This document shows, one piece after another, positions 54,329-63,669 of a stretch of 64,000 bases of DNA. Numbering within the stretch: position 1 is the stretch's first letter; each line of letters opens with the position of its first letter. The translations under genes and the position numbers were made by a program. The stretch comes from Gammaproteobacteria bacterium (lineage in GTDB: Bacteria; Pseudomonadota; Gammaproteobacteria; Steroidobacterales; Steroidobacteraceae). The stretch lies in assembly GCA_003132025.1 (NCBI GenBank), contig PKWJ01000035.1, positions 2,314 through 66,313 of the forward strand, in the 5' to 3' direction. The notes under the pieces are model-generated. The model saw only the letters and a list, made by a program, of their open reading frames with translations, did not search any database and was not told the DNA's origin.

Positions 54329-55237
54329 TCACGTCGTCGGTACGAATTCGATCGGTTTGGTGGTGGTGATCACCGCCACGTCCTTAGCCTCGAAGCGGAA
54401 CAGCTTCACACCCGCGACGATCTTGCTCTCGAGGTCGGCGTTCTTCAGCTCGCTCGAGACCACATGACATTCTGTCACTTCTCCCGACGGGGCAATCGTG
54501 AACTCCAGCACAAGTTTGCCCTGAAGATCCGGGGTATCGCGCAGCGCCCGTCCGTACAGCGCATAGATCGCGCCTTTGTTGCGGTCGAATACCAGCGCGA
54601 TTTCCTCCTGAGTGCGCGAGGGCTTGCCGCTGCCGCCCTTGGAGACGCTGACCCCGCCGCCGGCGGCGACAATGCGCGAACTCACCGCGGTGGTGTCGTG
54701 ACCGGTCAGCGAGCCAGCACCGGTGCCAAATCCACGGCTGGCGTTGGCGGTGGTGATTCCGGCCGACGCCCCGCCAACCTTGGAGGCGATCAGCGAGCGT
54801 TCGGCATGGCTGTCCTGGCCAACCGCGCCCTGCAGGTTCTTGGTCTGCCCGAGCGGGGTCAGATCGACGTTCTGGCGCAGGTCGGCCAGCTCGTCCTGGA
54901 ACTTGAGCAAGCCCGAGTTCTGCGCCTTCTTGCGCGCCTCAGCGGTCTTGTCCACCGGCTTGGGGACCGGTATCGATTTGGCTTCCGGCTTGGGCTTGGG
55001 CTGCTCTACCACCGGCGGCGGCTTGGGCTTTTCTTCCGCCATCAGCCGCGCCAGGCGCTCGGGTACCGCTTCGGCCGGCGCCTCGGTCAGCTTGGGCAAA
55101 TGAATGAACGGCAGCAACACTCCGAACAGCAGCAACAGCAGCAGGCCGCCGCTCACCAGGCGGCGCAGGCGGCTTTGATCCTCGGGATCGAGCTCCCAGG
55201 GCAGGTCGTAGCTGCGGTAATACTCAGCGAGCTGCAT
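54329..55237 (-). CDS. AgmX/PglI C-terminal domain protein (TonB-like energy transducer)
   Basis: 302 residues. One membrane anchor (LLLLLLFGVLLPFIHL), then a Pro/Lys-rich periplasmic stretch (KPKPPPVVEQPKPKPEAK), a Gly/Ser linker, and a C-terminal TonB-C-like AgmX/PglI domain (GKLVLEFTIAPSGEVTEC). It should span the periplasm and pass ExbB/ExbD force to an envelope partner, as in the Myxococcus Agl-Glt machinery from which the family is named (family knowledge; role here inferred). It is 15 bp after the second exbD-like gene. Confidence 0.88.
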   Translation of the reverse strand: MQLAEYYRSYDLPWELDPEDQSRLRRLVSGGLLLLLLFGVLLPFIHLPKLTEAPAEAVPERLARLMAEEKPKPPPVVEQPKPKPEAKSIPVPKPVDKTAEARKKAQNSGLLKFQDELADLRQNVDLTPLGQTKNLQGAVGQDSHAERSLIASKVGGASAGITTANASRGFGTGAGSLTGHDTTAVSSRIVAAGGGVSVSKGGSGKPSRTQEEIALVFDRNKGAIYALYGRALRDTPDLQGKLVLEFTIAPSGEVTECHVVSSELKNADLESKIVAGVKLFRFEAKDVAVITTTKPIEFVPTT

Positions 55238-55252
55238 GTGCCTGTCCCTGCA

Positions 55253-55777
55253 TCACGAGGTGCCCACCGCGCCGGGCGGCACCGGCTTGTCTTTCTGCAG
55301 TACCGCCAGCGATATCTTGCCGTAGTCGGCATCGGTACAGGTGCGCATGACTTTCTTCAGCACATCGTACGGCAGCGCCTTGTCTCCCATGACCGTGACC
55401 TCGCGCTCGGCGAGATCCTTTTCGGTGACTTCCTGGCCCACCAGGGTCGGACGTTTCAGTGCTTCGCGCAGTGGCTCGATGATGTCGCCCTGGGTGGCGT
55501 GAATCTCTGCCACGGTGGCGATGGGTTCACCCTGCACGAACAGCTCATCCTTGGTGAGCATCACGACCACGGTCTGCCGCGGCTGCTGCTCCGCGATCGA
55601 CTGTGGAATCTCGATCGCCTTGGTGTTCTGCAGCACCTCGACGTTGGTCGAGTACACCAGCAGGAACGACACCATGACGCTCAGGATATCGATCATCGGA
55701 ATCAGGTTGAGTTCGGCGTCGGCGCGATGGCGCATCTGATGCTGCAACATCCGCCGGGCGCGATTCGACATGCTCAT
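55253..55777 (-). CDS. ExbD/TolR-family protein (second)
   Basis: 174 residues. One membrane segment with the proton-path Asp (LNLIPMIDILSVMVSFLLVY), then a periplasmic TolR-like domain (KDELFVQGEPIATVAEI). It forms a proton channel with the ExbB/TolQ protein. ATG 55777 follows GGAG. The first exbD-like gene ends 13 bp upstream. Confidence 0.92.
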   Translation of the reverse strand: MSMSNRARRMLQHQMRHRADAELNLIPMIDILSVMVSFLLVYSTNVEVLQNTKAIEIPQSIAEQQPRQTVVVMLTKDELFVQGEPIATVAEIHATQGDIIEPLREALKRPTLVGQEVTEKDLAEREVTVMGDKALPYDVLKKVMRTCTDADYGKISLAVLQKDKPVPPGAVGTS

Positions 55778-55790
55778 GCGTGGGCTCCGG

Positions 55791-56333
55791 TCATGGCTTG
55801 GTGGTCGGAGCCGCGGGCGCCGTGCCCTCGGCCATCACCGGGGCGTCGCCGATCGAGATATCGGGAAACAGCTCGTACTGCACCACGTTGAGCCCCGCGT
55901 TGACCTCGAGCACGCGGATCCGATCCATCACCTGCACCACGGTGTCGTATGGCGTATCGGGCTCGAGCAGGATGGTGGCATCGGTCTTGTCGGGAAATTT
56001 TGTCTTCACCTGCTGCAGGTAAGTCGACAGGCCATCGTAGTCGTAGGCGTTGTCCTTGTTCGGAAAGGCGGCCAGCGGCCCGGAATTGCGATCACCCACC
56101 TGCAGCGTGTCCTTGCGTACCGTGATCTCCAGCTGCAATCCCGGCGGCGGATCCTTGAACTCGGCGTTGGCGGGCGGCAGCTTCAGCTCCAGGATCACGG
56201 TGCGCGAGAACACCGCCGTCATCAGCAGAAAGGTCACCAGTACGGTGAAGATGTCGATCATCGACACCAGCATCAGCTGCGACGGCCGATGCTGGTGGCG
56301 CGTGATCCTGCGGACGCTACGGGCGCGGCGCAC
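55791..56333 (-). CDS. ExbD/TolR-family protein (first)
   Basis: 180 residues. Membrane segment with Asp (LVSMIDIFTVLVTFLLM) and a periplasmic domain (LQLEITVRKDTLQVGD). Two different ExbD paralogues with one ExbB are typical of Agl-like motors and of this operon type. The start is GTG 56333. Confidence 0.9.
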   Translation of the reverse strand: MRRARSVRRITRHQHRPSQLMLVSMIDIFTVLVTFLLMTAVFSRTVILELKLPPANAEFKDPPPGLQLEITVRKDTLQVGDRNSGPLAAFPNKDNAYDYDGLSTYLQQVKTKFPDKTDATILLEPDTPYDTVVQVMDRIRVLEVNAGLNVVQYELFPDISIGDAPVMAEGTAPAAPTTKP

Positions 56334-56371
56334 GGCCTGGCTCTATATCCATTGAACGACGCACTGCGGTT

Positions 56372-57022
56372 TCAGGCCGCGGCCGGCGTCGGCTGTGGCG
56401 CGCGCTCAGTGACGGCATTGAGGAACTTGACCGAGGCCATCTCCAGGCTGTCGATCAGCTCCGTGGTCTTGGTCTGCAGCACCGCATGGATCAGTAGCAG
56501 CGGCACCGCGGTCATGAGACCAAAGGCGGTGCAATTCATCGCCACCGAGATGCTGGCCGAGAGCAGATTGGCTTTTTCCGCCGGGTTGACGGTTGCCACC
56601 GCGGCGAACGCGTTGATCAAACCGATGACCGTGCCGAGCAGACCGAGCAGCGTTGCGATATTGGCAAAGGTCGCGATGTAGTGGGTGCGCTTCTCCAGCC
56701 GCGGCATGATATCCATCAGGCTCTCTTCCATCGCCTTCTCGATATCCTCGCGGCGGCGCGCGGAAGAGATGCGCGCCAGGCCATAGCTCAGGATCTGGCC
56801 GATCGCGGCCTTCGACCTGGAAGTCACCTGCACCGCCTGACGGAAGTTGCCCTGTGCCAGCAGTGGCGATATCTCGTTCCACAGCGTGCGATTGCCCACC
56901 GCCGTGACCGTCAGGTAGATCCAGCGTTCGATCGCGATCGCAAGACCCACCACGAGCACCACGGCGATCGGATACATCATCCATCCGCCGCCCTGGAAGA
57001 ACCGGACTATGTGACTGAACAT
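56372..57022 (-). CDS. MotA/TolQ/ExbB proton-channel family protein
   Basis: 216 residues, three membrane segments: an N-terminal one (MYPIAVVLVVGLAIAIERWI) and two near residues 115-185 (TLLGLLGTVIGLINAFAAV, with the TolQ-type channel Thr, and AFGLMTAVPLLLIHAV). It is the stator partner of the two ExbD proteins. ATG 57022 gives the usual family N-terminus (MFSHIVRFFQ) with GGGAG nine bases upstream. Confidence 0.92.
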   Translation of the reverse strand: MFSHIVRFFQGGGWMMYPIAVVLVVGLAIAIERWIYLTVTAVGNRTLWNEISPLLAQGNFRQAVQVTSRSKAAIGQILSYGLARISSARRREDIEKAMEESLMDIMPRLEKRTHYIATFANIATLLGLLGTVIGLINAFAAVATVNPAEKANLLSASISVAMNCTAFGLMTAVPLLLIHAVLQTKTTELIDSLEMASVKFLNAVTERAPQPTPAAA

Positions 57023-57102
57023 ACTCATTAACTCCCGTGCCAATCCGCTATGGTCTATCTAAGATGGCCAAACTAAGGTGAGGTAAACACTCGGACCGCG
57101 AC

Positions 57103-57615
57103 CTACTTCTCATCCTTGGGTGTTGGCGCGGCGGCGCCGTCGCCGGGGGCCCCAGGTTGTGACTTGTCCGACTCCGGCGCGGCCGACAGCGCCGCGTAGT
57201 AGCGGTTCTGGCGCCTGAAGACGTCGCGATCCACTGGGGTTAGTGCCTCATCGAGCAGGCTGTTGAGGGGCTTGCCGGTGAATTCACCGGGGTCCGCCTT
57301 ACGCCACGGCACCACATACATAACCTTGGGAAGCTCGCGATTGCCGCTGATCTGCGTGGTGTCGAGTTCGATGCGATCGCTCGCCTTGCCAGCCTTGGGG
57401 GTTGCGGGCGCTGCGGCAGCCGGCGCCTTGGTGCCGGCCGTGGCGGGCTTGGCCGCGCGCGCATCGCCGGATTTGGCGCTGGCAGGTGGCGCCGCGCCTG
57501 GCGCGGCTGCGGGCGACGTCTGCACCGCGGGTTCCAGATCCTGCTGCGCCATGGCCGCATGTGCCACGCACATCAGACCAATCGCGGCCAGACCACTTAC
57601 AACCTCGGTCCTCAT
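57103..57615 (-). CDS. Secreted protein of unknown function in the Exb/TPR operon
   Basis: 170 residues. Signal peptide to about residue 24 (AHAAMAQ), an Ala/Pro-rich linker, then a conserved core: KVMYVVPWRKADPGEFTGKP and LTPVDRDVFRRQNRYY. No family name is assigned. It overlaps the TPR gene by 4 bases (ATGA) and has a GGAGG ribosome-binding site. Presence in this operon suggests a periplasmic part of the energised complex (inference). Confidence 0.75.
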   Translation of the reverse strand: MRTEVVSGLAAIGLMCVAHAAMAQQDLEPAVQTSPAAAPGAAPPASAKSGDARAAKPATAGTKAPAAAAPATPKAGKASDRIELDTTQISGNRELPKVMYVVPWRKADPGEFTGKPLNSLLDEALTPVDRDVFRRQNRYYAALSAAPESDKSQPGAPGDGAAAPTPKDEK

Positions 57616-60600
57616 GTGGTGCCTCCGTGATCGGCCGCGGCCGCGGTGTCGGGCGCGCTTGCATCGGGTGCGCCGGCCGGGTTCGGCGCCACCGGTGCCT
57701 TGACACCGGTACGTGTGCGCAGCTCGGCAATCCACGAGCTGACCGGCTTGTCCTCGGCAGTCAGCGCCTTGTAGCGTTCCATCTCCGGCAGCGCCGCAGC
57801 CGGATCGCCCAGGTACAGATCCAGCAATACTCCCAGATTTCGATGCGCCGGCGCATAGTCGGCATCCGCCGCCAGCGCGTGCTCGTACGCTGCGCGCGCG
57901 TCGCTGAACTTGCCTTCGCCGCGCAGCGTCATACCCAGCTCGCTCCATGCCGCGGCATTGGCGGCGTCAAGCGCGGTCGCCCGTCGCAGCGCGGCTTCCG
58001 ATTCCTCCAGTTTGCCCTGGCGCCTCGCCAGCAGTCCCAGGTCGATCTCTGGGGTGGCGAATCCAGGGTATTGCAGCTCGAACTGCTTGAGCTCCAGCTC
58101 GGCATCGGTGTCCTTGCCGGCGTTGGCCAGGTCGGTGGCGCTCTGAAACTCAGCCAACGCCGCGGCGCTGGGAGCCGCGCCCGCGCTGCCCGCCGGTCCA
58201 GCCAGCGTGGGCACCCAGCCCGCGCTGAGTTCGGTTTTACCATAACGCGCCGGCTTGAGCTGCGCCAATGCCGTGAAGCTGGCGCGCACCGAATCGTCGT
58301 AGATCCCGTCCTGCACCCGCTTGGCATTGATCTCGTGAATCGCGATCGCCTGTTCCTCGAATGGAAATGATTGTTCATCGAGCAGTGCGTTGTACTGCTC
58401 CAGAGCCTCGCCAGAGAGCTTCTTCGGCCGCTCGGAAGTCATCAGGTCGTGCGCCAGCGTGCGGTACAGCTCGGCGGTCTCATAGGTGGCGGCGGTGGTG
58501 GTCTCCGCCACCTGGTAGGCGGCCACCTGCTTGTAGGCCTCGACCGCCGCATCCAGCGCCTTCTTCTTCGCCACCAGGCTCTGCTTGAGCGGGGCCACCA
58601 GTTTGATGGCGCGATACTGGTCGCGCGTCGGCACCGTCAGCGCCAGCAGCGCCTTGGATGCGAGGTACCTGGTGCGGTCGGTGCGCGCCGCACCCGCGCT
58701 CGCGTCGGCCTTGACGATCTCGCGCTGCCAGTAACGCTGGCGCTCCAGGTCACCGCTCTTGGCCGCGATATCCAGCAGTCGCTGGCGCACCTCAATCGCG
58801 TCGGGCACCGGCGTGGGATATTCCTTCACCAGGCGCTCGAGCATCACGACGCTGCGTGCGGTATTGCCGGCCTGCTGATACAGGTCGGCGGCGCGCGACA
58901 GCGCTTCATGCACCACCGCCGGGTCTTCGTGCGGATCGGCGGCGATGTGATCGAATTCATCGGCCGCGGGGCCGGCGCGGCCGGCCGCGACATACGCCAC
59001 GGCAAGCTTACGGCTGACATCGGCACTGTATTCACCTTTCGGATAGTCATGCCGATAGGCCTCGAGCACTTCGATCGCGTGATTCCACTGCTGGGCGTTG
59101 ATCAGTGCGGCCGCGGCATCGTATTGCGCGGTCGCGACGTCCTTCGAGCCGGGCGCCACGCGCGCCACGCGCAGGAAGTCCTCGGCCGCTCCCGCCTGAT
59201 CGCCGGCGGTGCGCTTGCTCTCGCCCTGCTTGTAGACCGCGGCGGCCAGACGTTCGGTGATGTCGCCGCGCTCCGGATCGTTGGCGGCAGCAACGGCAAG
59301 CGCATGCGTGTAGGCGTTCTCGGCCTGGGGGAAATCGCCCTGGTTGAAGCTGACCTGGCCGACGATGGTCCAGGCGATACGCTGCTTGGCCGCATCGACA
59401 CTCGGGCTACGCGCCAGCAGTGCCTGGGCGGTCTGCGCCGCCTGCACCTGATCCCCGGCCGCGTACAGATCCTGCGCCGCGCGCGTCAGCACCACGGCGC
59501 TCTCCGGGTGCTCGGGAAACGTCTGGGCGAACTTGAGCGCCCCGGCGGTGGCGCGCAGATGCGCGGCGCTGCGCGCCTCGGGCGCCATCGCATCCTCACT
59601 CTTCTGCTCGGCCACCAGCGCCGCGTAACCGGCCTCGGCCGAGCGCGCATTGGCCGGGTAGTCGTAGGCGGTGTGCTGGTACTCGATTGCAGCGTCGGCG
59701 TATTGCCGGCTCTCGAACAGCGCATCGGCCAACAGGTAATTGGTGCCGGCCGAATCCGCTTCGCCCGGGAATGAACTCAGGTAGACGCGATACCAGTGCG
59801 CCGCGGCGGCGTAGTCTTCGGGCTTTTTGCTCTTCTGCGCGCTGGCGTGATAGTACTGCGCCACATCCTTCAGGTTGGTCTTGAGTTCCTCCACTACCTG
59901 CGGATAGGCGCGGTGTTCGCGGCCTTTCCAGAACGGCGCATCAAAACCGTAGCGCTGCACATACTCGAGCTTGCCTTCGAGCATCAGGTCGGCGAAGCCG
60001 CCCTTGCGGTAGGCCTCGATGGCCGCGTTGGTCAGCGCCGGCGCATGCTCGTCAACCGGATCGCGGCTGACAAAAGCCCGATAGGTCGCAGCCGCGTCCT
60101 GATAGCGCTGCTTCTCGACGTACAGGTCGCCAAGGCGCGTGTACAGCAGGTAGGCGTAGGGAATCTGGCCGCGGTGCGCGGCGAAATCATCCACCGATTT
60201 GGCACCGTCCAGGTAGGCGAAGGCGATGCTCATCACGCGCAGCGTGTCATCCACCAGTTCGCGATCGGCGCGACCGAGCGCATTCCAGTCACGCATCCGC
60301 GCGCCATCCTTCGGGTCGGTCAGCATCAGGTCCAGCAGATCGCCGAAGGGCTTCAGGCTGTCCTCATTCTGACCCTGCTTGAACTGCGACCAGCCATCCT
60401 TGTACAGGCTCTGGGTGTAGAAATTCGAGCTGCGCTGGCCGTGCGCGAGCACCGCCTCGTAGGCGTGCTGCGCGTCGGGGTAGCGGCGGTTGGAAAACAG
60501 CAGCTCGCCGCGGCGAAACTGCACCTCGGCGATATCGCGGCTTTGCGGATAGCGCGCGACGATGCTGTCCAGCGTGGCCAGCGCCTGATCGCTCTGTCCG

Positions 60601-61040
60601 GTGGTCTCATAAGCGCGCGCCAGCTGATACAGCACCTGGTCGTTGCGAGGATAGTTCGGATAGGCCTTGAGCAGCGTTCCGTAGAGGCGGATCGCCTCCG
60701 CCCCCTGCATGTCGAGCAGCGTGACCTCGCTGGCCATGCGCTCGAGTTCACCCGATTCGAGATTCAGATCGCCCAGCCGGCGCAGTGCCTCGGCGCGCTG
60801 CTTGGGGTCGGTATTCTGCAGGTTGAGAAACTGGCGATAGTTCTCCATCGCCTTGGCGGCCCCGCCGCTGGGCGTGAAGTTGGGCTGAACCGGCACCGAC
60901 TGGGAATTCAGATCACCGACGGTCGCCGGCTGCCTGGCCGGCTGCGCCGCGTGCGCCGCGTGCACCGCGGGCAGCGCCAGCGCGCACAGCAGCCCAGCGC
61001 ATTGCCATTGCACCCGTGAGCGCCGCAGCCGTGTCATCAA
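57612..61040 (-). CDS. Large periplasmic TPR-repeat protein
   Basis: 1142 residues. Signal peptide to about residue 32 (AVHAAHA). The rest is many tetratricopeptide repeats (for example NDQVLYQLARAYETTGQSDQ; GNTARSVVMLERLVKEYPTP), grouped like YbgF/BamD-style repeats. It likely scaffolds protein-protein contacts in the periplasm. It overlaps both neighbours by four bases. Confidence 0.85.
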   Translation of the reverse strand: MMTRLRRSRVQWQCAGLLCALALPAVHAAHAAQPARQPATVGDLNSQSVPVQPNFTPSGGAAKAMENYRQFLNLQNTDPKQRAEALRRLGDLNLESGELERMASEVTLLDMQGAEAIRLYGTLLKAYPNYPRNDQVLYQLARAYETTGQSDQALATLDSIVARYPQSRDIAEVQFRRGELLFSNRRYPDAQHAYEAVLAHGQRSSNFYTQSLYKDGWSQFKQGQNEDSLKPFGDLLDLMLTDPKDGARMRDWNALGRADRELVDDTLRVMSIAFAYLDGAKSVDDFAAHRGQIPYAYLLYTRLGDLYVEKQRYQDAAATYRAFVSRDPVDEHAPALTNAAIEAYRKGGFADLMLEGKLEYVQRYGFDAPFWKGREHRAYPQVVEELKTNLKDVAQYYHASAQKSKKPEDYAAAAHWYRVYLSSFPGEADSAGTNYLLADALFESRQYADAAIEYQHTAYDYPANARSAEAGYAALVAEQKSEDAMAPEARSAAHLRATAGALKFAQTFPEHPESAVVLTRAAQDLYAAGDQVQAAQTAQALLARSPSVDAAKQRIAWTIVGQVSFNQGDFPQAENAYTHALAVAAANDPERGDITERLAAAVYKQGESKRTAGDQAGAAEDFLRVARVAPGSKDVATAQYDAAAALINAQQWNHAIEVLEAYRHDYPKGEYSADVSRKLAVAYVAAGRAGPAADEFDHIAADPHEDPAVVHEALSRAADLYQQAGNTARSVVMLERLVKEYPTPVPDAIEVRQRLLDIAAKSGDLERQRYWQREIVKADASAGAARTDRTRYLASKALLALTVPTRDQYRAIKLVAPLKQSLVAKKKALDAAVEAYKQVAAYQVAETTTAATYETAELYRTLAHDLMTSERPKKLSGEALEQYNALLDEQSFPFEEQAIAIHEINAKRVQDGIYDDSVRASFTALAQLKPARYGKTELSAGWVPTLAGPAGSAGAAPSAAALAEFQSATDLANAGKDTDAELELKQFELQYPGFATPEIDLGLLARRQGKLEESEAALRRATALDAANAAAWSELGMTLRGEGKFSDARAAYEHALAADADYAPAHRNLGVLLDLYLGDPAAALPEMERYKALTAEDKPVSSWIAELRTRTGVKAPVAPNPAGAPDASAPDTAAAADHGGTT

Positions 61041-62986
61041 TGCTCCGGTGCCGGTACAGGTGCAGGTGCCGGCGCCGGCGCCGGGGCTGGAGCCGGGGCC
61101 GCTTGCGCGCTATCGGCCTGATCGGCCGCGCGATCGTAAATGTCCGCCAGCGCAAAGCGTGCCTGTACCGCGTAGGCCGCGAGCCGATCCTTCTGCGCAG
61201 CCAGTTCGGTTGCAGCCACGGTCTGCAGGTAATCGCTCTGCATCCCCGAGGCGTCCGCCAGTCGCCCGCGCACCGCCTTGATGCGCTCGGCGAGCGCCGC
61301 GATGCGGTCGGCGAATTCCCCGGTGTTGGTCGGCACCGTGGCGCGGGCGCGCTGAACCAGTACCCAGCGGTTCTGCAATTCCTCCAGCGATGCATCGAGT
61401 TCGCGCAGTGCGCGCCGCTGGGCGTAGCTGCGCTCCTTGAATGCGGCGTCCAGACGCCAATACAGAACGCCCTTGATCAGGCGCAGCTTGTCGGCCGCCT
61501 CGACGCGTTCCAGCCCGGGCGGCAGCGCCGCGACCTGATCCTCCAGAGTCGCGATGCGCGCCCACTGCGCACGTTCCTCGGGGGTGCCAAGTGCCGCCAC
61601 ATCGTTGCCGGTCTCGATCGCATTGAGGCGCGAGTCGACCGCGGCCCGGGCGGCGCGCAGCCGGGTCGGAGCCTCCGTCGCCAGCAGCGCGTCGGTGCGC
61701 GGCAGACGTTCGGCGTAGGCGCGCTCGCGCGTGTCGATCATGGCCGCGAATGCCTGCATGCTGTCGTCCCAGGACAGCAGGCCGTGCTGCAGAAAATTCA
61801 GGTCGCGGTAATTCTTCAGGCCTTCCTGAAAATCGTTGTCGGCCAGCAGGGTGTACAGATAGCGCGACTGTGGTGAGTCGGGCAGCGTCTTCAACTGCCA
61901 GTACCAGCCATAGCGCGCGTCCTTGTCGGTGCCGAGCAGGTCATCGAGCATGTGACCGTCGTGAATGCGCCCGATGGCGGCGTCGAGATTGTCGGACTCG
62001 CTGGCGAAGGACTTGAGGGCGGTTTCATAGAAGTCGGCGGCCTGCCCCGTGGCGTTGAGCTTGCCGTAGGCGTAGGGAACCGCGAGATACGACTCCTGCA
62101 CCGCCGCATCCAGCAGGCTGCGCTTGCGCAGTTCGAGCCACGGCACCAGCGCCGCGCGGTAATCGCCCAGCGCCGCATGCGCCCAGCCGGCACCGAGCAG
62201 CGCGCGGCTGGAATACGGTCCGTCGAGGCGCACTCGCTCCAGCGGCGCGCGCGCCTGCTCCGGCTTGTCGGCCTGCAGATACGCGAAACCCAGCGCCAGA
62301 TTGGCCTTGTCGCGCATCGTCAGCAGCTCGTCGCTGTCGGTCTGCAGGGTGCCGACCGCGGTGAGGATCGGGTCGGCTTCCGCCAGCCGATTAGCGCGCA
62401 CCAGGGCCACACCGAGATTGAAGCGCGCGTAGGCCATCCAGTCTGCCGGACCCTGCCAGCTCTTCAGGCGTGCAATGGCATCGTCGTAGCGCTGCTCGTG
62501 CATCAGCACATTGACCAGCAGATGCGTGCGCTCGGCTTCAAGCTGCGGCGCAAGCTCGCCCTGGATGCGATTCAGCGCCCGCTCGCTGCGATCGAAATAG
62601 CCGCGCTCGTACCAGATCTTTCCCAGGTAGAACCAGGCGCGGTTGCGCACCCCCAGCGGAACGTTGTCGCCCAGCAGGGTCTCGAAACGCTGTCCGGCTT
62701 CGTTGTGCATGCCAAGCTGCAGGAACAGTCCCGCCGCCAGCAGCTGCGTGTCCACCGCGTGGTGCGGCATGCGCTGCCAGTAGTTGTAGGCCTCCAGCCG
62801 CGTCAGGGCCGCAAGGCCCGAATCCTCATCGGCCCAGTAGTGAAACAGCACGTCGCCGTAGTGCAGATCCTGCACCTTGATGCTGGGCAGCTTGTCGGGG
62901 TCGCTCTTGTGCGCACCCCAGGCCAGCGGCGGGCCTACCGCCAGCAGCGCAACAGCCAGTCCCAGGGATCGGCGGACTAGTCTCAT
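61037..62986 (-). CDS. Periplasmic TPR-repeat protein
   Basis: 649 residues. Signal peptide to about residue 25 (PLAWGA). Mostly helical repeats (LLAAGLFLQLGMHNEAGQRF; AWFYLGKIWYERGYFDRSER), and a C-terminal coiled-coil-like region ending in an Ala-Pro repeat tail. It may partner the larger TPR protein. It overlaps that gene by four bases. Confidence 0.82.
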   Translation of the reverse strand: MRLVRRSLGLAVALLAVGPPLAWGAHKSDPDKLPSIKVQDLHYGDVLFHYWADEDSGLAALTRLEAYNYWQRMPHHAVDTQLLAAGLFLQLGMHNEAGQRFETLLGDNVPLGVRNRAWFYLGKIWYERGYFDRSERALNRIQGELAPQLEAERTHLLVNVLMHEQRYDDAIARLKSWQGPADWMAYARFNLGVALVRANRLAEADPILTAVGTLQTDSDELLTMRDKANLALGFAYLQADKPEQARAPLERVRLDGPYSSRALLGAGWAHAALGDYRAALVPWLELRKRSLLDAAVQESYLAVPYAYGKLNATGQAADFYETALKSFASESDNLDAAIGRIHDGHMLDDLLGTDKDARYGWYWQLKTLPDSPQSRYLYTLLADNDFQEGLKNYRDLNFLQHGLLSWDDSMQAFAAMIDTRERAYAERLPRTDALLATEAPTRLRAARAAVDSRLNAIETGNDVAALGTPEERAQWARIATLEDQVAALPPGLERVEAADKLRLIKGVLYWRLDAAFKERSYAQRRALRELDASLEELQNRWVLVQRARATVPTNTGEFADRIAALAERIKAVRGRLADASGMQSDYLQTVAATELAAQKDRLAAYAVQARFALADIYDRAADQADSAQAAPAPAPAPAPAPAPVPAPEH

Positions 62987-62993
62987 GCGCGCG

Positions 62994-63644
62994 TCATTCC
63001 CAGTCCTTGATCTCGAACTCGGGCTGCTGCGCGCGCGCGCGATCGGTGATCTTGAGCTCCAGGTATTTGGCGCCGACGCCTTTTTCGAATTTCAGGGTGG
63101 CGCCGCGCCGGTAATAGCGATCGTTGGGGCCCTTGCCATTGAACAGCGCCACCAGCTCGTGCTGGCCGGCCTTGAGATTACCGACGTAGAGCCGTTGCAC
63201 GCCGCCTTTGATCAGCGCTGCCACTTCGCGCGGCGTGTACAGATAGTTCGACACGTCGCGGTTATCCACCTTCAGCGAAATCGAATCGAGTGCGAAGAAA
63301 TCCCCGACGTCCATCGATACGAACACGGCAACCTGCGTGTTGGCGGGGAACAGCAGTTCCTCCTCGAGCACAAACAGGTCGCGATTCAGGTCGATCACGT
63401 CCTTCTTCAGGTCCTGGATCTGCTGATCGAGCGCGCGCGTGCCGCCGGCGTCGGCCGGCGACGCGTCGCCAGCCGCTGCAGCATCGGCCGCGGGTGCCGG
63501 CGCCGTTGTGGCTGCCGGTGCCGCTGGTGCGGCCGCGACGTCGGCCGGCGTAGCGAGCGGGCTTGCGCCGAGCAGCAGCAGCGACAGCAGCAGCGAGCGC
63601 GAGCGGACCAAGACTGGCAGGCAATACAGGGGCGGTGTATTCAT
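62994..63644 (-). CDS. Secreted protein of unknown function at the front of the Exb/TPR operon
   Basis: 216 residues. Signal peptide (SRSLLLSLLLLGASPLAT), Ala/Pro-rich linker, a short coiled coil (DQQIQDLKKDVIDLNRDL), and a beta-rich domain with VGNLKAGQHELVALFNGKG and ATLKFEKGVG, like a small outer-membrane-associated domain. No family name is assigned. It is 7 bp upstream of the TPR gene. Confidence 0.78.
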   Translation of the reverse strand: MNTPPLYCLPVLVRSRSLLLSLLLLGASPLATPADVAAAPAAPAATTAPAPAADAAAAGDASPADAGGTRALDQQIQDLKKDVIDLNRDLFVLEEELLFPANTQVAVFVSMDVGDFFALDSISLKVDNRDVSNYLYTPREVAALIKGGVQRLYVGNLKAGQHELVALFNGKGPNDRYYRRGATLKFEKGVGAKYLELKITDRARAQQPEFEIKDWE

Positions 63645-63669
63645 GGGTTTTTATTCGTCACAGGAAAAT

